From NCBI RefSeq assembly GCF_013363975.1, contig NZ_JABWGN010000021.1, forward strand, positions 1 to 64,000: a stretch of DNA of 64,000 nt, given 5' to 3'. The position numbers and the translations under genes are program-made. The notes under the pieces were generated by a model that did not search any database, had not been told where the DNA came from, and saw nothing but the letters and a program-made list of their open reading frames with translations. Below are positions 8,340 to 21,902 of the stretch, piece by piece. Numbering within the stretch: position 1 is the stretch's first letter; each line of letters begins with the position of its first letter. The stretch comes from Nonomuraea montanisoli. GTDB lineage: Bacteria > Actinomycetota > Actinomycetes > Streptosporangiales > Streptosporangiaceae.

Positions 8340-8558
8340 TCGGTAACACGCGGCTTCGGGGCCGCGACGCTCCGCGCCGGGCCGGAGCGCGTCTGGCAGG
8401 TGGCGGCCGGGCATGTTCCGGCGTCCCGTCGGGGCGCTGTGTGAGCGTGTCGCGACGGTACGTCCTGGTTCGCCCGCATGTGCAGTGGTTTGCGGCCGGC
8501 GTGTTGTCAGCCGTCTTGAGCTGGGGAGACCCAAGGGTAGAGGGTTGGAGGCGGCGAC

Positions 8559-8843
8559 GTGTCAGACACGTACACCGGGGAGCGGCGCGCCCATCTGGAG
8601 GCTCTTGCCGAGCTGTTGCCCGAGCAGGGGCTGGTGAGCCGCATGATCGGCGGCGACGATCCGATGCTCTGGGTGTGGCATCCGCAGACCGGGCGGCAGA
8701 CGATCATCTTCGCCACGCCCTCGCGCGGAGGATGGATCTTCCTGTGGGCGCCCGGAGGTCAGGGGCGCGTGGACGAGCTGGCGCGCACGGCCGGCGCGTT
8801 GCGGCAGACGCTCGACGCGCCGCCCCACGCGAAGTCCCGTTGA
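8559..8843 (+). CDS. Conserved-looking small hypothetical protein
   Basis: Protein of 94 aa starting at GTG, with a GGAGG Shine-Dalgarno 7 nt upstream. It is soluble and Trp-rich in the middle (MLWVWHPQTGRQT, GGWIFLWAPGG), with helical N- and C-terminal parts; no signal peptide or membrane segment. It lies divergently from recA and convergently with the DUF3046 gene. I do not recognise a family. Confidence 0.75.
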   Translation: MSDTYTGERRAHLEALAELLPEQGLVSRMIGGDDPMLWVWHPQTGRQTIIFATPSRGGWIFLWAPGGQGRVDELARTAGALRQTLDAPPHAKSR

Positions 8844-8877
8844 GACGAACCCGGAGCCCGGCGGCGGCGGTCTCAGG

Positions 8878-9072
8878 TCAGCGCAGCTGCGGCGGCACGT
8901 CCTCCACCTGGCAGACCGCCCGCCAGACGGTCTTGGCGCTCTCGCCCTCGGCCAGCGCCTGCGTGACCGTGCGGCCGTCCAGCGGTGCCAGCACGTAGTC
9001 ACGGGCCCAGGAGTCGGCATAGGTGTCGCCGAAGTGGGCGCGCATCCGTCTCCAGAACTCGGTCAACCGCAT
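8878..9072 (-). CDS. DUF3046 family protein
   Basis: Protein of 64 aa beginning MRLTEFWRRMRAHFGDTYA and containing GRTVTQALAEGESAKTVWRAVC, the features of DUF3046, a small actinobacterial family usually found next to recA. Function unknown. Two ATGs are adjacent (9075 and 9072). The second is preferred because a -10-like CATACT (reverse strand, 9079-9084) ends exactly 6 nt before it, as in a leaderless transcript, and because the family normally starts with MRLTEFW. There is no Shine-Dalgarno. It shares a 43-bp divergent promoter region with the small gene at 9116. Confidence 0.9.
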   Translation of the reverse strand: MRLTEFWRRMRAHFGDTYADSWARDYVLAPLDGRTVTQALAEGESAKTVWRAVCQVEDVPPQLR

Positions 9073-9103
9073 CATTCAAGTATGGGACCACCGGCGCCAT
9101 GGG

Positions 9104-9109
9104 TAGGAC
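9104..9109 (+). promoter_or_regulatory. -10 element of a leaderless small gene
   Basis: TAGGAC lies 6 nt before the ATG at 9116 with no Shine-Dalgarno between. On the other strand CATACT (9079-9084) is placed identically before the DUF3046 ATG, so two leaderless promoters face away from each other within 43 bp. Confidence 0.5.
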
Positions 9110-9115
9110 AGACCC

Positions 9116-9310
9116 ATGGCCAAGACTCACAAACCCTCGCCCCCGAAGACCGCCGAGATCAAGGCGAACCGCGTCAGGCGCCGCGCGTTACGGCTGGCAC
9201 AGCGGTTGGCCGTGCAGAAGGAGAAGGCGGACAGGTCCGAGCGGCACGCCGGCATCAGGCGCGAACCGCGCGTGGGCCTGCCGAGGACGCGCCGGGCGTC
9301 GCGGCGATAG
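9116..9310 (+). CDS. Small basic hypothetical protein
   Basis: Protein of 64 aa, very rich in Arg, Lys and Ala, with an amphipathic helical middle (EIKANRVRRRALRLAQRL). It has no signal peptide or Cys pairs. It may bind nucleic acid, as many small basic actinobacterial proteins do, but nothing in the sequence proves it. The start is supported by a -10-like TAGGAC 6 nt upstream, typical of a leaderless mRNA. I do not recognise a named family. Confidence 0.65.
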   Translation: MAKTHKPSPPKTAEIKANRVRRRALRLAQRLAVQKEKADRSERHAGIRREPRVGLPRTRRASRR

Positions 9311-9426
9311 CCCGTACCCGGTCACCCAACCGGTGCCAGGCCGGCCGGCGACGCGGGTCCCGTGCGAGTTCGGGGAACCGCGGGCGGGGCGGCGGTCGGA
9401 GGGAACCGGCGCGGCGTCACGTGAGG

Positions 9427-9915
9427 TCAGAGCACGCGTGAGCCGTACATCTCGCCGAGGTGGTCGGCGAGCAGCTCCAGGCGGGCGCCGTCGGGGTCGC
9501 GGAAGTAGATGGAGGCGCCGCTCTCGATCTGGTGCGGCACGCCGGCCATCTCCAGCTTCCCGCGCAGGCGCTCCCACGTGGCCGGGTCGACGGAGATCGC
9601 GATGTGGTGCAGTCCGCCGAGCACTTCCTGGTACGGGCCGAGGTCGAGCCCCGGGAAGTCGAAGAACGCCAGCAGGTTGCCGTTGCCGACGTCGAAGAAG
9701 AAGTGGCTGGAGCCCTTGTAGTCGCGGTTCTCGAAGATCTCTGTGAGCGGGAACTCCAGAAGCTCCTGGTAGAACCGGATGGTCCGCTCCACGTCCGACG
9801 ACACCAGAGCGAAGTGGTGCAGGCCGCGGGCGCTGCTGGGAGGCCGGCGCGGTAAGAGGTGGCGCTCCCTGATCTCGTCACGGCGCGCGTCCATGGCTGT
9901 GTTGTCGATGCTCAC
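9427..9915 (-). CDS. VOC (glyoxalase/bleomycin resistance/dioxygenase) superfamily protein
   Basis: Protein of 162 aa from GTG 9915. A short charged N-terminus is followed by a VOC fold from about residue 30: GLHHFALVSSDVERTIRFYQELLEF, then LGGLHHIAISVD for the second beta-alpha-beta-beta-beta module and IYFRDPDGARLELL near the end. Potential metal ligands are the His of LHHFAL, the His of LHHIAI and the Glu of RLELL. VOC members include glyoxalases, dioxygenases and antibiotic-binding proteins; the substrate cannot be told. The start was chosen over ATG 9894 because the sequence VSIDNTAMDARR leads into the domain and a -10-like CATAGA lies 6 nt before the GTG. It is divergent from lhr with 88 bp between. 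Confidence 0.82.
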   Translation of the reverse strand: MSIDNTAMDARRDEIRERHLLPRRPPSSARGLHHFALVSSDVERTIRFYQELLEFPLTEIFENRDYKGSSHFFFDVGNGNLLAFFDFPGLDLGPYQEVLGGLHHIAISVDPATWERLRGKLEMAGVPHQIESGASIYFRDPDGARLELLADHLGEMYGSRVL

Positions 9916-9975
9916 GGTCGCTCTATGTCCGCCTGCGTGCCGCTCAACCACCCTGGGCGGCCACAATGCGTTTTC

Positions 9976-10003
9976 TGTCGGTACGGCGAGGCACTATGGG
10001 CAG
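9976..10003 (+). promoter_or_regulatory. PafBC-type promoter of lhr
   Basis: TGTCGGTA, 8 bases, then CACTAT, with 6 nt to the GTG start. It matches 7 of 8 bases of the TGTCRGTG half seen before recA, with the same spacing to the -10. This suggests that lhr is DNA-damage induced and leaderless. Confidence 0.6.
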
Positions 10004-14875
<4,872 letters not shown>

Positions 14876-14929
14876 CGACGGGCCCCGAGGTCCGGGGGTC
14901 TGGGGGCCAGACGACGGGCCCCGAGGTCT

Positions 14930-15060
14930 GCGCGCCTGGCGAACGCGCTGCGAGGGCTGAGTCGGCGTGCCCGGCGAACGCCCGGCGAGCTGTGAAGGCG
15001 TGCCTGGCGAACGCCCGGCGAGCGCTGTGAAGGCGTGCCTGGCGAACGCCCGGCGGGCGG
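14930..15060. repeat. 33-35-bp tandem repeats downstream of lhr
   Basis: Four copies of a unit with the core GGCGTGCCTGGCGAACGC: a diverged first copy, then copies at 14964, 14997 and 15032. Just before them, a 19-bp sequence is duplicated at 14874-14892 and 14910-14928, starting within the lhr stop region. Confidence 0.8.
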
Positions 15061-15329
15061 ACGGCTCGGTGAGCGGGCGTCTGGGAGCCGTGTCGTCCGA
15101 GGGCGGGTGCCGCCTTTCTCTGTTTTGGCGCGTCCGTCCCTTTGGGCCCCGGTTTCCGGAGAATCTGGGAAAAGTGGGGCTGGTGTGGTTTATGTGAGGA
15201 TACGCGGGGAAAGGGGACGCGGCCTGCGGCGAGGGGGCTGGCCGTACAGAAGCCAATTCCCAGGATCGCTCGATATCCGGGCGAATGGCGAGAAGCCATC
15301 CCGTAAGACACGCTTGATAACCCGTTTGC

Positions 15330-15358
15330 TTGCTCGTGACTTGTTCGACGCATAACCT
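15330..15358 (+). promoter_or_regulatory. Sigma70-like promoter upstream of rny
   Basis: TTGCTC (15330-15335), 17 bases, TAACCT (15353-15358). The predicted start is near 15365, about 250 nt before the rny start codon, implying a long leader or a separate short RNA. Confidence 0.5.
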
Positions 15359-15618
15359 CGACGGCAGTGAGGAGTTACTCCGCGCTGCGCGGATTGCCAT
15401 ACCGGTGACGTACGGACGAGCGAGCTTGACTGATGGAGGCGGGCGAGACCCCCGGCTGTCGCGGCCGGCGCCCGGCCGGGCCCCGGGCCTGGCCTCCGCC
15501 TTGGCTTGATATCAGCGTCGTGATGACGCCGATCGGGCGTTCCGCGCCGCGCATGTGACCCCTCGCGTTCTGTGGCCGCTTTTACGGGTGTTGACGACGC
15601 GAGGAGGGCGGGGAGCGC

Positions 15619-17235
15619 ATGGGGCCGCTTGTCGTGGTGCTGTCGGTGGCGGTGCTCCTGCTCACGTTCGGCATGATCGCCGCGCTCCTGGTCGTGATCC
15701 GGCGCACCTCGGGTCTGCTGCCGCAGTCCGGCAAGCCGTCCGCCGAACAGATCGAGGCCGTCCACGAGGAGCTGGAGCAGGCCCGTCAGGAGGCCGGCGA
15801 GATCCGCGGCAAGGCCGAGTCCGACGCCGAGGAGATCCTGCGCCGCTCCGAGGCCGCGGCCGAGAGCGCCGCGCGGATGCGGCGCGAGGTCGAGGAGGAG
15901 GGCCGGATCCTCAAGTCCGCGCTCAAGGAGCTGCGCGCCGATCTCGAACGCCGCGAGTCCCGCCTGGCCGAGCGCGAGGAGCGTCTGGACGAGGAGGCCC
16001 GGCGGCAGGCCGACCAGCAGCGCAAGCTGGGCGAGGACGAGGCCCGCCTGGCCGACCGGAAGGCCGAGCTGCTCCAGATCGAGGACGAGCGGCGGGCCCT
16101 GCTGGAGCGGGTGGCCGGGCTGACCGCCGCCCAGGCCAAGGCCGAGCTGGTCAGGGAGATCGAGAACCAGGCCAAGCGCGAGGCCGCGCTGATCATCCGG
16201 GAGATCGAGGGCCAGGCCCGCAAGGAGGGCGAGAAGCGCGCCGCCAAGATCGTGACGCTGGCGGTGCAGCGCGTGGCGGCCGAGCAGACGGCCGAGTCCG
16301 TGGTGAGCGTGCTCCACCTGCCGGGCGACGAGATGAAGGGCCGCATCATCGGCCGTGAGGGCCGCAACATCCGGGCGTTCGAGTCGACGACCGGCGTCAA
16401 CCTCATCATCGACGACACTCCTGAGGCCGTCCTGCTGTCCTGCTTCGACCCGGTACGCCGGGAGACCGCCAGGCTGACCCTGGAGAAGCTGGTGCTCGAC
16501 GGCCGCATCCACCCGCAGCGCATCGAGGAGGCCCACGAGCGCAGCCGCGCCGAGGTGCAGGACCTGTGCGCCCGCGCCGGCGAGGACGCGCTGGTCGAGC
16601 TCGGCATCACCGACATGCACCCGGAGCTGACGCTGCTGCTCGGCCAGCTCCGCTACCGCACCTCCTACGGGCAGAACGTCCTCAAGCACCTCATCGAGTC
16701 GGCGCACATCGCCGGCATCATGGCCGCCGAGCTGAAGCTCGACCAGCGGCTGATGAAGCGCTGCGCCCTGCTGCACGACATCGGCAAGGCCCTCACGCAC
16801 GAGGTCGAGGGCAGCCACGCGCTGATCGGCGCGGAGATCGCCCGCCGATACGGCGAGTCGGAGGACGTGGTCCACGCCATCGAGGCGCACCACAACGAGG
16901 TCGAGGTGCGCACCGTCGAAGCGGTTCTCACCCAGGCGGCCGACGCGATCAGCGGCAGCCGTCCCGGCGCGCGCCGCGAGTCGCTGGAGGCGTACGTCAA
17001 GCGGCTGGAGCGGCTGGAGGAGATCGCGCAGTCGTACGAGGGCGTGGAGAAGGTCTTCGCCATGCAGGCCGGCCGGGAGATCCGGGTCATGGTCAAGCCC
17101 GACGCCATCGACGACATCCAGGCGCAGGTGATCGCCCGGGACGTGGCCAAGCAGGTCGAGGAGGAGCTGACCTACCCGGGGCAGATCCGCATCACGGTCG
17201 TCCGCGAGTCGCGCGCCACCGAGTTCGCGCGCTGA
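15619..17235 (+). CDS. rny: Ribonuclease Y
   Basis: Protein of 538 aa with the full RNase Y architecture: an N-terminal membrane helix (about 5-27), a long Glu/Arg-rich coiled coil (about 40-225), a KH domain with GRIIGREGRN at about 240-249, and an HD domain with LLHDIGK near 384-390 followed by AHHNEVE. RNase Y is a membrane-anchored endoribonuclease that starts mRNA decay. A strong GAGGAGGGCGGGGAG purine stretch precedes the ATG. Many actinobacteria rely on RNase E, with RNase Y as an additional enzyme; here rny sits alone downstream of lhr instead of immediately after recX, where it is often found. Confidence 0.95.
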   Translation: MGPLVVVLSVAVLLLTFGMIAALLVVIRRTSGLLPQSGKPSAEQIEAVHEELEQARQEAGEIRGKAESDAEEILRRSEAAAESAARMRREVEEEGRILKSALKELRADLERRESRLAEREERLDEEARRQADQQRKLGEDEARLADRKAELLQIEDERRALLERVAGLTAAQAKAELVREIENQAKREAALIIREIEGQARKEGEKRAAKIVTLAVQRVAAEQTAESVVSVLHLPGDEMKGRIIGREGRNIRAFESTTGVNLIIDDTPEAVLLSCFDPVRRETARLTLEKLVLDGRIHPQRIEEAHERSRAEVQDLCARAGEDALVELGITDMHPELTLLLGQLRYRTSYGQNVLKHLIESAHIAGIMAAELKLDQRLMKRCALLHDIGKALTHEVEGSHALIGAEIARRYGESEDVVHAIEAHHNEVEVRTVEAVLTQAADAISGSRPGARRESLEAYVKRLERLEEIAQSYEGVEKVFAMQAGREIRVMVKPDAIDDIQAQVIARDVAKQVEEELTYPGQIRITVVRESRATEFAR

Positions 17236-17271
17236 TCCCCCGGCCCTGGACGGCAGGGCAGGATGTGACAT

Positions 17272-20200
17272 GTGCGGATATCCATCCTTGGGCCGTTGGA
17301 GGTCGAGGGCGACGAGGGACCGGTCGCGGTCGGCGGGGTCCGGTTGCGGGCGCTGCTGGCCGTCCTGGCCCTGGACGCCGGCCGTACCGTCACCGCCGAG
17401 CGGCTGATCGACGCCCTGTGGCCGGACGAGCCCCCCGCCAACGCGGCCAACGCCCTCCAGACGCTGGTCAAGCGGCTGCGGGCGGCGCTGCGCCCGTACG
17501 AGGTGGTGGAGAGCAGGCCGGGCGGTTACGCGCTGGCCGTGGATCCGGACGACGTGGACGCGATCCGGTTCAGGAGGACGGCCAGGAACGGGGAGGGGCT
17601 GGAGCTCTGGCGGGGACCGGCGCTGGCGGACCTCACCTCGGTGCCGCTCCTGGCGAACGCGGCCGCCGCCCTGGAGCAGGATCGCCTCGCCGCCGTCGAG
17701 GCCCGTGCCGAGGCGCGGCTGGCGGCCGGGGCGCCGGTCGAGCTGACCGCGGAGGTCGCCGCGCACCCGCTGCGCGAGCGGCTGGCCGCCCTGGCCATGC
17801 GGGCGCTGGCCGCCGAGGGGCGGCAGGCCGAGGCGCTGGAGCTGTTCGAACGCACCCGCCGCACGCTCGCCGACGAGCTGGGCGTCGATCCCGGGCCCGA
17901 GCTGCGTGCCGCCCACCTCGCGGTCGTCTCGGGAGACGTCCCCGTCCCGGAGCCCCAGGCCCCGGCCCGGCAGAGAGGCAACGTACGGGCCCCCAGGACC
18001 AGCTTCATCGGCCGCGAGGCCGAGCTGGACCAGCTCGCCGCCCTGCTCGGCCGGGCCAGGGTCGTCACGCTGGTCGGCCCGGGTGGCGCGGGCAAGACCA
18101 GGCTGGCCACCGAGGTGGCGCTGCGCTCCGCCGAAGCGGCCTGGATGGTCGAGCTGGCCCCGGTCAGCGACCCGGAGGAGGTCGCCGGCACCATGCTCGA
18201 CGCGCTGGGGCTGCGCGACGACCACCCTCCGTACCGCATGCCCGCGGGCGGAGGCGACCCGGTGGCGCAGGTGGCCGAGGCCGTCGCGGGCCGGTCCGCG
18301 CTGCTCGTGCTGGACAACTGCGAGCACCTCGTCGACGCCGCCGCCGAGCTGGCCGAGCGGCTGCTCACCGCGTGCCCCGACCTGCGGGTGCTGGCCACGA
18401 GCAGGGAGCCGCTCAACGTCCCGGGCGAGCACCTGGCGCCCATCCCGCCGCTCGCGCCGCCGCCGGTCGGCGCGGACCCCGCGCGGGCGGAGGCGTACCC
18501 GTCGGTCCGGCTGCTGCTGGACCGGGCCTGCGCGGCCCGGCCCGGGTTCGCGATCGACGCCGAGAACGTGGCCGCCGTGGTGGCGCTCTGCCGCAGGCTG
18601 GACGGCATGCCGCTGGCCATCGAGCTGGCCGCGGCCCGCCTGCGCACCATGACGCCGCGGCAGCTCGCCGACCGCATCGACGACCGGTTCAAGCTGCTCA
18701 CCGGCGGCAGCAGGACCGCGCTGCCGCGCCAGCAGACGCTCAGAGCGGTCGTGGAGTGGAGCTGGGACCTGCTGGAGGCGGAGGAGCGGGTGCTGGCCAG
18801 GCGGCTCGGCGTGTTCGCGGGCGGCGCGACGCTGGAGGCGGTCGAGGCGGTCTGCGGGGGAGCGGCGGAGGTGCTGGGCGCGCTCGCCGACAAGTCGCTG
18901 GTCCAGGTCTCGCCCGAGGGCCGCTTGTCGATGCTGGAGACCATCCGTGCCTACGCGCTCGAACGGCTGGCCGAGGCGGGCGAGGTCGGCGAGTACCGGC
19001 GGCGGCACGCGGCGTACCTGCTGGACCTGGCCGAGCGGGCGGTGCCCGAGCTGCGTACGGCCGCGCAGACCGCCTGGCTGGAGCGGATGGTGCCCGAGCG
19101 CGACGACTTCGCCGCCGCCCTGCGCTGGGTGGTGGACGAGCGGGACGTCGAGACCGCGCTGCGGCTGTGCGGAGCGCTCAACTGGTACTGGTGGATGTGC
19201 GGCTACCGGCGGGAGGCCACGACCTGGGCCGCGCAGGTGCTCGACCTGGCGGGCGACGAGCCGCCGCCCGGGCTGGCCGCGGCCTACACGTCCTGCATGT
19301 TCGCGCACGGCCTGTCCATGCTCGGCACAATGGTCAACGACCGGCCCGCCATGCTGGCGCTGTCGCACCGGATGGACCTGCTGGTCGGGGTGGCCGAGCG
19401 GGAGGGGCCGCTGCACCCGATGCTCAGGCTCAGCAGGGCCGTCATGGCCGCCGTCGCGGGCCGCCACGACGTGGCGGTCGACCTGCTCGAAGGGTACGTC
19501 GAGAGCGACGATCCCTGGCTGTCCAGCTCCGCCCTCATGATCGGGGGCGGCCCGGGCAACCGCACCGAGGAGAACCTCGAACGGGCGGTGGCCGGGTTCA
19601 GGAAGCTCGGCGACCGCTGGGGGCTGACCGAGGCGCTCCTGGGACTGGCCGAGCTGCGGGCCGCCAGGGGCGCGCCGACCGACGACCTCATCGCCGAGGT
19701 CTGGGGCATGACCAGCCGCTGGGTCGGCGCCGACGAGGCGATCTCGACCCTGATCAGGCTGGCGGAGCTGCGCATGCGTGGCGGCGATCTCGATGGCGCG
19801 GGCGAGGACCTGGCCAGGGCGAGGGCCGGTGTGGACGCGGAGACCACGCCGCACTCGCTGATCCTGCTCGGGATGGGCGAGGCCGCGTACGCCTGCCGGC
19901 GCGGCGAGCAGGACCGCGGGCTGGAGATCTACCGCGGCCTGCTCGACCTGCTCGCGCAGGCCCCGCCGATGGTGCAGCTCGCCGCCGGGCTCAGGACCGG
20001 CTACGGCCGGGCGCTGGCACAGGCCGGCGAGCCGGACGCCGCGATCGAGCAGCACCGCCTGGCCCTCGGAGCGCTCGGCCAGGGCGACCCCGACCGGCCG
20101 CTGCTGTCGCTGGTGCTGGCCGGGTTCGCGCTGGCCGCGCAGGCCACGGGCGATCAGGAGCGGGCCGCCGTGCTGTTCGGCGCGTCGTCGGCGGTCGAGC

Positions 20201-20343
20201 CGCGCGACACCTCGCTCGACACCTCGCAGGGCCTGGAGACGGCCAGGGCCGCGCTCGGTGACGAGCACTTCGAGGAGTGCTTCGCCAAGGGCGCGGCCAT
20301 GTCTAGGGACGAGGTCTACGGGATGGTGGGCAGCACGACGTAG
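17272..20343 (+). CDS. BTAD/AfsR-type transcriptional regulator with NB-ARC-like ATPase and TPR region
   Basis: Protein of 1023 aa. Residues 1-90 are an OmpR-like winged helix (MRISILGPLEVEG...LIDALWPDEPP), about 95-225 the bacterial transcriptional activator domain ending in ELGVDPGPEL, then FIGREAELDQL leads into a P-loop ATPase with GPGGAGKT at 268-275 and LLVLDNCEHL as Walker B. A long helical TPR-like half follows (about 560-1010). This is the architecture of SARP/AfsR-like large regulators, which act as ATP-dependent activators, often of secondary metabolism. The GTG start overlaps an out-of-frame ATG. No biosynthetic cluster is adjacent, so the target is unknown; the convergent CocE hydrolase and ABC genes are candidates. 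Its 3' end overlaps the CocE gene by 28 bp. Confidence 0.9.
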   Translation: MRISILGPLEVEGDEGPVAVGGVRLRALLAVLALDAGRTVTAERLIDALWPDEPPANAANALQTLVKRLRAALRPYEVVESRPGGYALAVDPDDVDAIRFRRTARNGEGLELWRGPALADLTSVPLLANAAAALEQDRLAAVEARAEARLAAGAPVELTAEVAAHPLRERLAALAMRALAAEGRQAEALELFERTRRTLADELGVDPGPELRAAHLAVVSGDVPVPEPQAPARQRGNVRAPRTSFIGREAELDQLAALLGRARVVTLVGPGGAGKTRLATEVALRSAEAAWMVELAPVSDPEEVAGTMLDALGLRDDHPPYRMPAGGGDPVAQVAEAVAGRSALLVLDNCEHLVDAAAELAERLLTACPDLRVLATSREPLNVPGEHLAPIPPLAPPPVGADPARAEAYPSVRLLLDRACAARPGFAIDAENVAAVVALCRRLDGMPLAIELAAARLRTMTPRQLADRIDDRFKLLTGGSRTALPRQQTLRAVVEWSWDLLEAEERVLARRLGVFAGGATLEAVEAVCGGAAEVLGALADKSLVQVSPEGRLSMLETIRAYALERLAEAGEVGEYRRRHAAYLLDLAERAVPELRTAAQTAWLERMVPERDDFAAALRWVVDERDVETALRLCGALNWYWWMCGYRREATTWAAQVLDLAGDEPPPGLAAAYTSCMFAHGLSMLGTMVNDRPAMLALSHRMDLLVGVAEREGPLHPMLRLSRAVMAAVAGRHDVAVDLLEGYVESDDPWLSSSALMIGGGPGNRTEENLERAVAGFRKLGDRWGLTEALLGLAELRAARGAPTDDLIAEVWGMTSRWVGADEAISTLIRLAELRMRGGDLDGAGEDLARARAGVDAETTPHSLILLGMGEAAYACRRGEQDRGLEIYRGLLDLLAQAPPMVQLAAGLRTGYGRALAQAGEPDAAIEQHRLALGALGQGDPDRPLLSLVLAGFALAAQATGDQERAAVLFGASSAVEPRDTSLDTSQGLETARAALGDEHFEECFAKGAAMSRDEVYGMVGSTT

Positions 20344-21902
20344 GACGGGCCGTGCAGCGTGGTGGTGCCCTTCTCCGGATTCCGGCCGAACCTGGGGAAG
20401 TTCGAGCCCGCCACGTCGATCCTGATGCGGTGGCCCGGCCGGAACGCGTTCGCGATCGCGCCGAGCCGCACCGTGACCTCGCGCACCTCGCCCGGCTCCA
20501 GGTCCTCCACCCGCGCGACGCCGTCGGTCAGCAGCTCGGCCCGCCCGTCGGGGTGGACGTCGATCAGCTTGGCCGTGACGTCCGTGCTCGGGGCGGTGGA
20601 GGAGACGCGCGCCACCAGCTCGACCTCGCCGCTCACCTCCACCCGCGCGCCGAGCGGCTCGCTCAGGTGGCGCAGCACGTCGCCGCGCTCGTCGAGGGGC
20701 CGCTGGTCGAGCGGGCCGAACGCGTCGAACGTCATGACCGCCCCGCCGAGGGTCGGCACCGGGTCGCCGGGGTCGCTGACGAACCCGGCCTCGCCGCCCG
20801 CCCCCGGCCGCGTGCTCAGTGTCCCGTCGAAGCCCAGGTGGTACGGGACGCGGCGGGCCCGCGCGATCGGCCAGTCGTCCTCCTCGTGCCAGGCGTCGTC
20901 GCCCATCACGAAGATCTTCACGCGAGCCCGGTCGCGCATCGGCGCCCCGCGCAGCCAGTGGCCGAACCAGTCGAGGTGCACCCCGGTCCAGTCGACGGCC
21001 TCGTGGCTCGCCTGGTCGCCGTAGTCGCGCCCGCAGATGTCGCGGTCGTGCGAGAAGTGCGTCCACGGGCCCACGATCAGCCGGGACTCGCCGCGCAGCC
21101 GCTCGTAGTGCTCGATGGAGGCGTCGCGGAAGTAGTCGTACCAGCCGGTGCTGACCAGCGCCGGCACCTCGATCCTGGAGTGGTCGACGGCCCCGCCCCG
21201 CCAGAGCGGGTCGCGCGGGTCGGGGTGGCTCATCCACGCGGCGTAGAAGGGCACCAGGTCCGCCAGCAGCGGCTGGTCGCTGAGCGGCAGCCGCTCGGAC
21301 AGCTCCTGCAGGCGCTCGCCGAGCTGGTAGGGCAGGCCGATGGCCGCCACGTACCTGTCCTTGTCCTCCTGCGTGGCCGTGCCCAGGGAGATCCGGCGGT
21401 CCAGCTCGCCCAGGGCGAGCACCATCGCGCTGACGGTGAGGATGATGTTGAGGTTGGGGACGCCGCCCGGCTGGTAGACGCACGCGTACAGCCCGGCCGG
21501 GGAGACGTGCGGCGCGATCGCCCGCAGGCCCTCCGGCCGCTCCTGGGCCGCGAGCAACTGGGTGATGCCCAGGTACGAGTCCCCGTACATCCCGACATTT
21601 CCGTCGGACCATGGCGCGGTCGCCGCCCACCGGACCGCGTCGTAGCCGTCGGCCGCCTCGCCGCTGATGAACCGGAACTCGCCCTGCGAGGCGCCGGTGC
21701 CGCGCACGTCCTGGAGGACGACCGCGTACCCGGCGGCCACGAGGCGGGGGACGTCGAGGTGGAATCCCGGGCCCTCGACGGCCCTGCCGTACGGGGTGCG
21801 TGACAGCAGCACGGGGAAGCGCCCGTCCACGTCGGGCCGCCACAGCGTCGCCACGAGCTCGACGCCGTCACGCGTGGTCATGGTCTCGGTGGTCTCGATC
21901 AT
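20316..21902 (-). CDS. CocE/NonD family hydrolase
   Basis: Protein of 528 aa. An alpha/beta-hydrolase core has VLQDVRGTGASQGEF at about 62-76 and the nucleophile elbow GDSYLG with Ser109, an AWHEEDDWP segment, then a C-terminal jelly-roll beta domain (about 380-528) ending in RIRIDVAGSNFPRFGRNPEKG. The family includes cocaine esterase, alpha-amino-acid ester hydrolases and X-Pro dipeptidyl peptidases; NonD acts on nonactate precursors. It is probably an acyl or ester hydrolase. Its ATG overlaps the stop of the ABC permease gene as ATGA, so all three genes of this operon are translationally coupled, suggesting that it modifies a compound handled by the transporter. Confidence 0.9.
   Translation of the reverse strand: MIETTETMTTRDGVELVATLWRPDVDGRFPVLLSRTPYGRAVEGPGFHLDVPRLVAAGYAVVLQDVRGTGASQGEFRFISGEAADGYDAVRWAATAPWSDGNVGMYGDSYLGITQLLAAQERPEGLRAIAPHVSPAGLYACVYQPGGVPNLNIILTVSAMVLALGELDRRISLGTATQEDKDRYVAAIGLPYQLGERLQELSERLPLSDQPLLADLVPFYAAWMSHPDPRDPLWRGGAVDHSRIEVPALVSTGWYDYFRDASIEHYERLRGESRLIVGPWTHFSHDRDICGRDYGDQASHEAVDWTGVHLDWFGHWLRGAPMRDRARVKIFVMGDDAWHEEDDWPIARARRVPYHLGFDGTLSTRPGAGGEAGFVSDPGDPVPTLGGAVMTFDAFGPLDQRPLDERGDVLRHLSEPLGARVEVSGEVELVARVSSTAPSTDVTAKLIDVHPDGRAELLTDGVARVEDLEPGEVREVTVRLGAIANAFRPGHRIRIDVAGSNFPRFGRNPEKGTTTLHGPSYVVLPTIP

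Larger units (their letters stand above)
8204..8558. other. recA upstream region
   Basis: This 355-bp gap contains the recA leader, the PafBC-type promoter and the SOS box. The right half (8340-8546) would hold the promoter of the divergent small gene at 8559, but no clear hexamer pair was found. No other gene or RNA is evident. Confidence 0.6.
14876..15618. other. Long intergenic region between lhr and rny
   Basis: This 743-bp gap has repeats in its first third (14874-15060), an AT-richer middle with a good promoter at 15330-15358 and a GC-rich, hairpin-forming last third (about 15450-15495). Open frames on both strands have repeat or shadow composition. No tRNA or riboswitch was recognised. 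A long rny leader or a small RNA starting near 15365 is possible. Confidence 0.55.

Noticed and set aside
15330..15420. tRNA gene in the AT-richer part of the lhr-rny gap
   Set aside because: TTCGA-like pieces occur, but no cloverleaf with acceptor and anticodon stems could be formed.
15190..21843. 2217-codon reverse frame across rny and the BTAD gene
   Set aside because: The sense genes are full-length and well conserved; the antisense frame shows no domain except the shadow of the CocE gene region.
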